Shown: in pieces, positions 62,331 through 64,000 of the stretch | How the letters are laid out: the number at the start of each line of letters is the position of its first letter | Numbering within the stretch: the first letter of the stretch is position 1 | NCBI GenBank assembly: GCA_946699065.1 | Contig: CAMPDV010000870.1 | Span: forward strand, 62,001 to 126,000 | Origin: Loxodes magnus | Lineage: Eukaryota; Ciliophora; Karyorelictea; Loxodida; Loxodidae | Direction of reading: 5' to 3' | DNA: 64,000 bases | Translations under genes and position numbers: made by a program | The notes under the pieces: generated by a model | The model's database searches: none | Told to the model about the DNA's origin: nothing | Seen by the model: only the letters and a program-made list of their open reading frames with translations

Positions 62331-64000
62331 ATAAAGTGCAAATAAAAAAGATGAAAAAAATGTAGTGAATTCTTTATATAAACATTTGAGAAGAAAGAGT
62401 TTTCAAAATAAATGAATAAACCTTTTTAAATAAAGTGCAAATAAAAAAGATGAAAAAAATGTAGTGAATTCTTTATATAAACATTTGAGAAGAAAGAGTT
62501 TTCAAAATAAATGAATAAACCTTTTTAAATAAAGTGCAAATAAAAAAGATGAAATAAATGGAGTCAATGCGAAAGTGATAAACATTCGAGAAGAAAGAGT
62601 TTTCAAAATAAATGAATAAACCTTTTTAAATAAAGTGCAAATAAAAAAGATCAAAAAAATGGAGTGAATGAGAAATATAAACATTCGAGAAGAAAGAGTT
62701 TTCAAAATAAATGAATAAACCTTTTTAAATAAAGTGCAAATAAAAAAGATCAAAAAAATGTAGTGAATTCTTTATATAAACATTTGAGAAGAAAGAGTTT
62801 TCAAAATAAATGAATAAACCTTTTTAAATAAAGTGCAAATAAAAAAGATCAAAAAAATGGAGTCAATGAAAAATACTAACATTCGAGAAGAAAGAGTTTT
62901 CAAAATAAATGAATAAACCTTTTTAAATAAAGTGCAAATAAAAAAGATCAAAAAAATGGAGTCAATGCGAAAGTGATAAACATTCGAGAAGAAAGAGTTT
63001 TCAAAATAAATGAATAAACCTTTTTAAATAAAGTGCAAATAAAAAAGATAAAAAAAATGGAGTCAATGAAAAATACTAACATTCGAGAAGAAAGAGTTTT
63101 CAAAATAAATGAATAAACCTTTTTAAATAAAGTGCAAATAAAAAAGATCAAAAAAATGGAGTCAATGCGAAAGTGATAAACATTCGAGAAGAAAGAGTTT
63201 TCAAAATAAATGAATAAACCTTTTTAAATAAAGTGCAAATAAAAAAGATCAAAAAAATGGAGTGAATGCTAAATATAAACATTCGAGAATAAAGAGTTTT
63301 CAAAATAAATGAATAAACCTTTTTAAATAAAGTGCAAATAAAAAGATGAAAAAAATGGAGTCAATGAAAAATACTAACATTCGAGAAGAAAGAGTTTTCA
63401 AAATAAATGAATAAACCTTTTTAAATAAAGTGCAAATAAAAAAGATCAAAAAAATGGAGTCAATGAAAAATACTAACATTCGAGAAGAAAGAGTTTTCAA
63501 AATAAATGAATAAACCTTTTTAAATAAAGTGCAAATAAAAAAGATCAAAAAAATGGAGTCAATGAAAAATACTAACATTCGAGAAGAAAGAGTTTTCAAA
63601 ATAAATGAATAAACCTTTTTAAATAAAGTGCAAATAAAAAGATGAAAAAAATGGAGTCAATGAAAAATACTAACATTCGAGAAGAAAGAGTTTTCAAAAT
63701 AAATGAATAAACCTTTTTAAATAAAGTGCAAATAAAAAAGATCAAAAAAATGGAGTCAATGCTTAATATAAACATTCGAGAAGAAAGAGTTTTCAAAATA
63801 AATGAATAAACCTTTTTAAATAAAGTGCAAATAAAAAAGATAAAAAAAATGGAGTCAATGCGAAAGTGATAAACATTCGAGAAGAAAGAGTTTTCAAAAT
63901 AAATGAATAAACCTTTTTAAATAAAGTGCAAATAAAAAAGATAAAAAAAATGGAGTCAATGAAAAATACTAACATTCGAGAAGAAAGAGTTTTCAAAATA

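Larger units (their letters stand above)
1..64000 (+). repeat. Satellite DNA array, ~99 bp monomer, ~650 head-to-tail copies
   Basis: Every stretch read is built from the same monomer in one orientation, and no non-satellite base run was found. A near-invariant core holds CCTTTTTAAATAAAGTGC followed by AAATAAAAAA. The other half is variable and ends in CATTCGAGAAGAAAGAG. Modal spacing is 98-99 bp: the CATTCG at 60705 and the next at 60804 are 99 bp apart. Common length changes are a 5 bp loss (ATAAAAAACC for ATAAATGAATAAACC), a 2 bp gain (CGAAAGTGATAAAC box) and 1-2 A changes in the linker. The consensus is about 22% GC with a strong excess of A over T. No inversion, mobile element or unique spacer interrupts it. 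Heterochromatic or centromeric satellite is the natural reading, but location, species and function are inference. Confidence 0.98.
46900..64000 (+). repeat. Satellite zone 6: GATC/EcoRI-rich subfamily
   Basis: From about 47.0 kb the linker AAAAAGATCAAAAAAATG becomes common; it was seen only near 27422, 28299 and 37819 before. The box CTTAATATAAAC appears only here, TAGTGAATTCTTTAT monomers become dense, and full-length cores are nearly universal. The GATGAAATAAATGG linker, abundant to the left, is absent apart from about 62.06 and 62.55 kb. The zone therefore has its own GATC and GAATTC sites and a different homogenization history from the first 46 kb. Confidence 0.88.

Noticed and set aside
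1-64000. CRISPR-like alternation of constant and variable segments
   Set aside because: The variable parts are not unique spacers. They are a few recurring alternatives, the constant part is too long and grades into the variable part, and there is no leader or cas gene.
1-64000. Bacterial or phage origin of the window
   Set aside because: A pure 64 kb satellite with no gene is unknown to me in such genomes. Eukaryotic heterochromatin is the simple explanation.

Overview
The whole 64 kb window is one uninterrupted tandem repeat array. It is an AT-rich satellite DNA with a monomer of about 99 bp (modal length 98-99 bp; about 92-106 bp from small indels), roughly 650 copies (64,000 divided by about 98.5), all head-to-tail in the same orientation. 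I found no protein-coding gene, RNA gene, transposon, CRISPR array, telomere repeat or flanking unique sequence. Both window edges lie inside the array, so its true length is unknown.

A homogeneous satellite of this size points to a eukaryote, in centromeric, pericentromeric, subtelomeric or other heterochromatic DNA. The species cannot be named from the sequence. My hand-built consensus is about 22% GC and very asymmetric: about 54% A, 23% T, 14% G and 8% C on the given strand.

Numbering the monomer from AAGAGTTTTC, exemplar 60717-60815 shows its design. Positions 1-54 are nearly invariant (CAAAATAAATGAATAAACC, then CTTTTTAAATAAAGTGC, then an A-run). Positions about 55-98 vary, but by drawing on a small set of discrete alternatives in a few slots: a linker (GATG/GATC/GATA/GTG plus A-run), GAGTC or GAGTGA or TAGTGAATT, a TA-rich box, CATTCGAG or CATTTGAG, and GAAAGAG, ATAACGAG, ATAAAGAG or AAAAGAG. 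Recombining these gives many monomer types, whose order reveals higher-order repeats (HORs).

Layout, with approximate borders. 1-4.7 kb: mixed types including EcoRI-bearing monomers. 4.7-17.2 kb: HOR zone with spacings of about 2,963, 1,768 and 2,745 bp, including a nearly perfect 2,745 bp tandem duplication. 17.2-23 kb: a 2,268 bp HOR whose second copy gained about 393 bp. 23-33 kb: an approximately 3,800 bp spaced block pair and a 1,269 bp tandem pair. 33-46.9 kb: mosaic zone with blocks copied at 1,472, 5,923 and 10,812 bp. 46.9-64 kb: a distinct subfamily with GATC and EcoRI sites and short HORs. Small islands typical of one zone occur inside another, which implies exchange over about 25 kb or more.

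The many open frames on the minus strand are a by-product of a monomer length near 3 x 33 with few stops in one antisense frame. They are not genes. The interest of the window lies in the repeat's evolution and possible chromatin role. I see no sign of an undescribed gene system.
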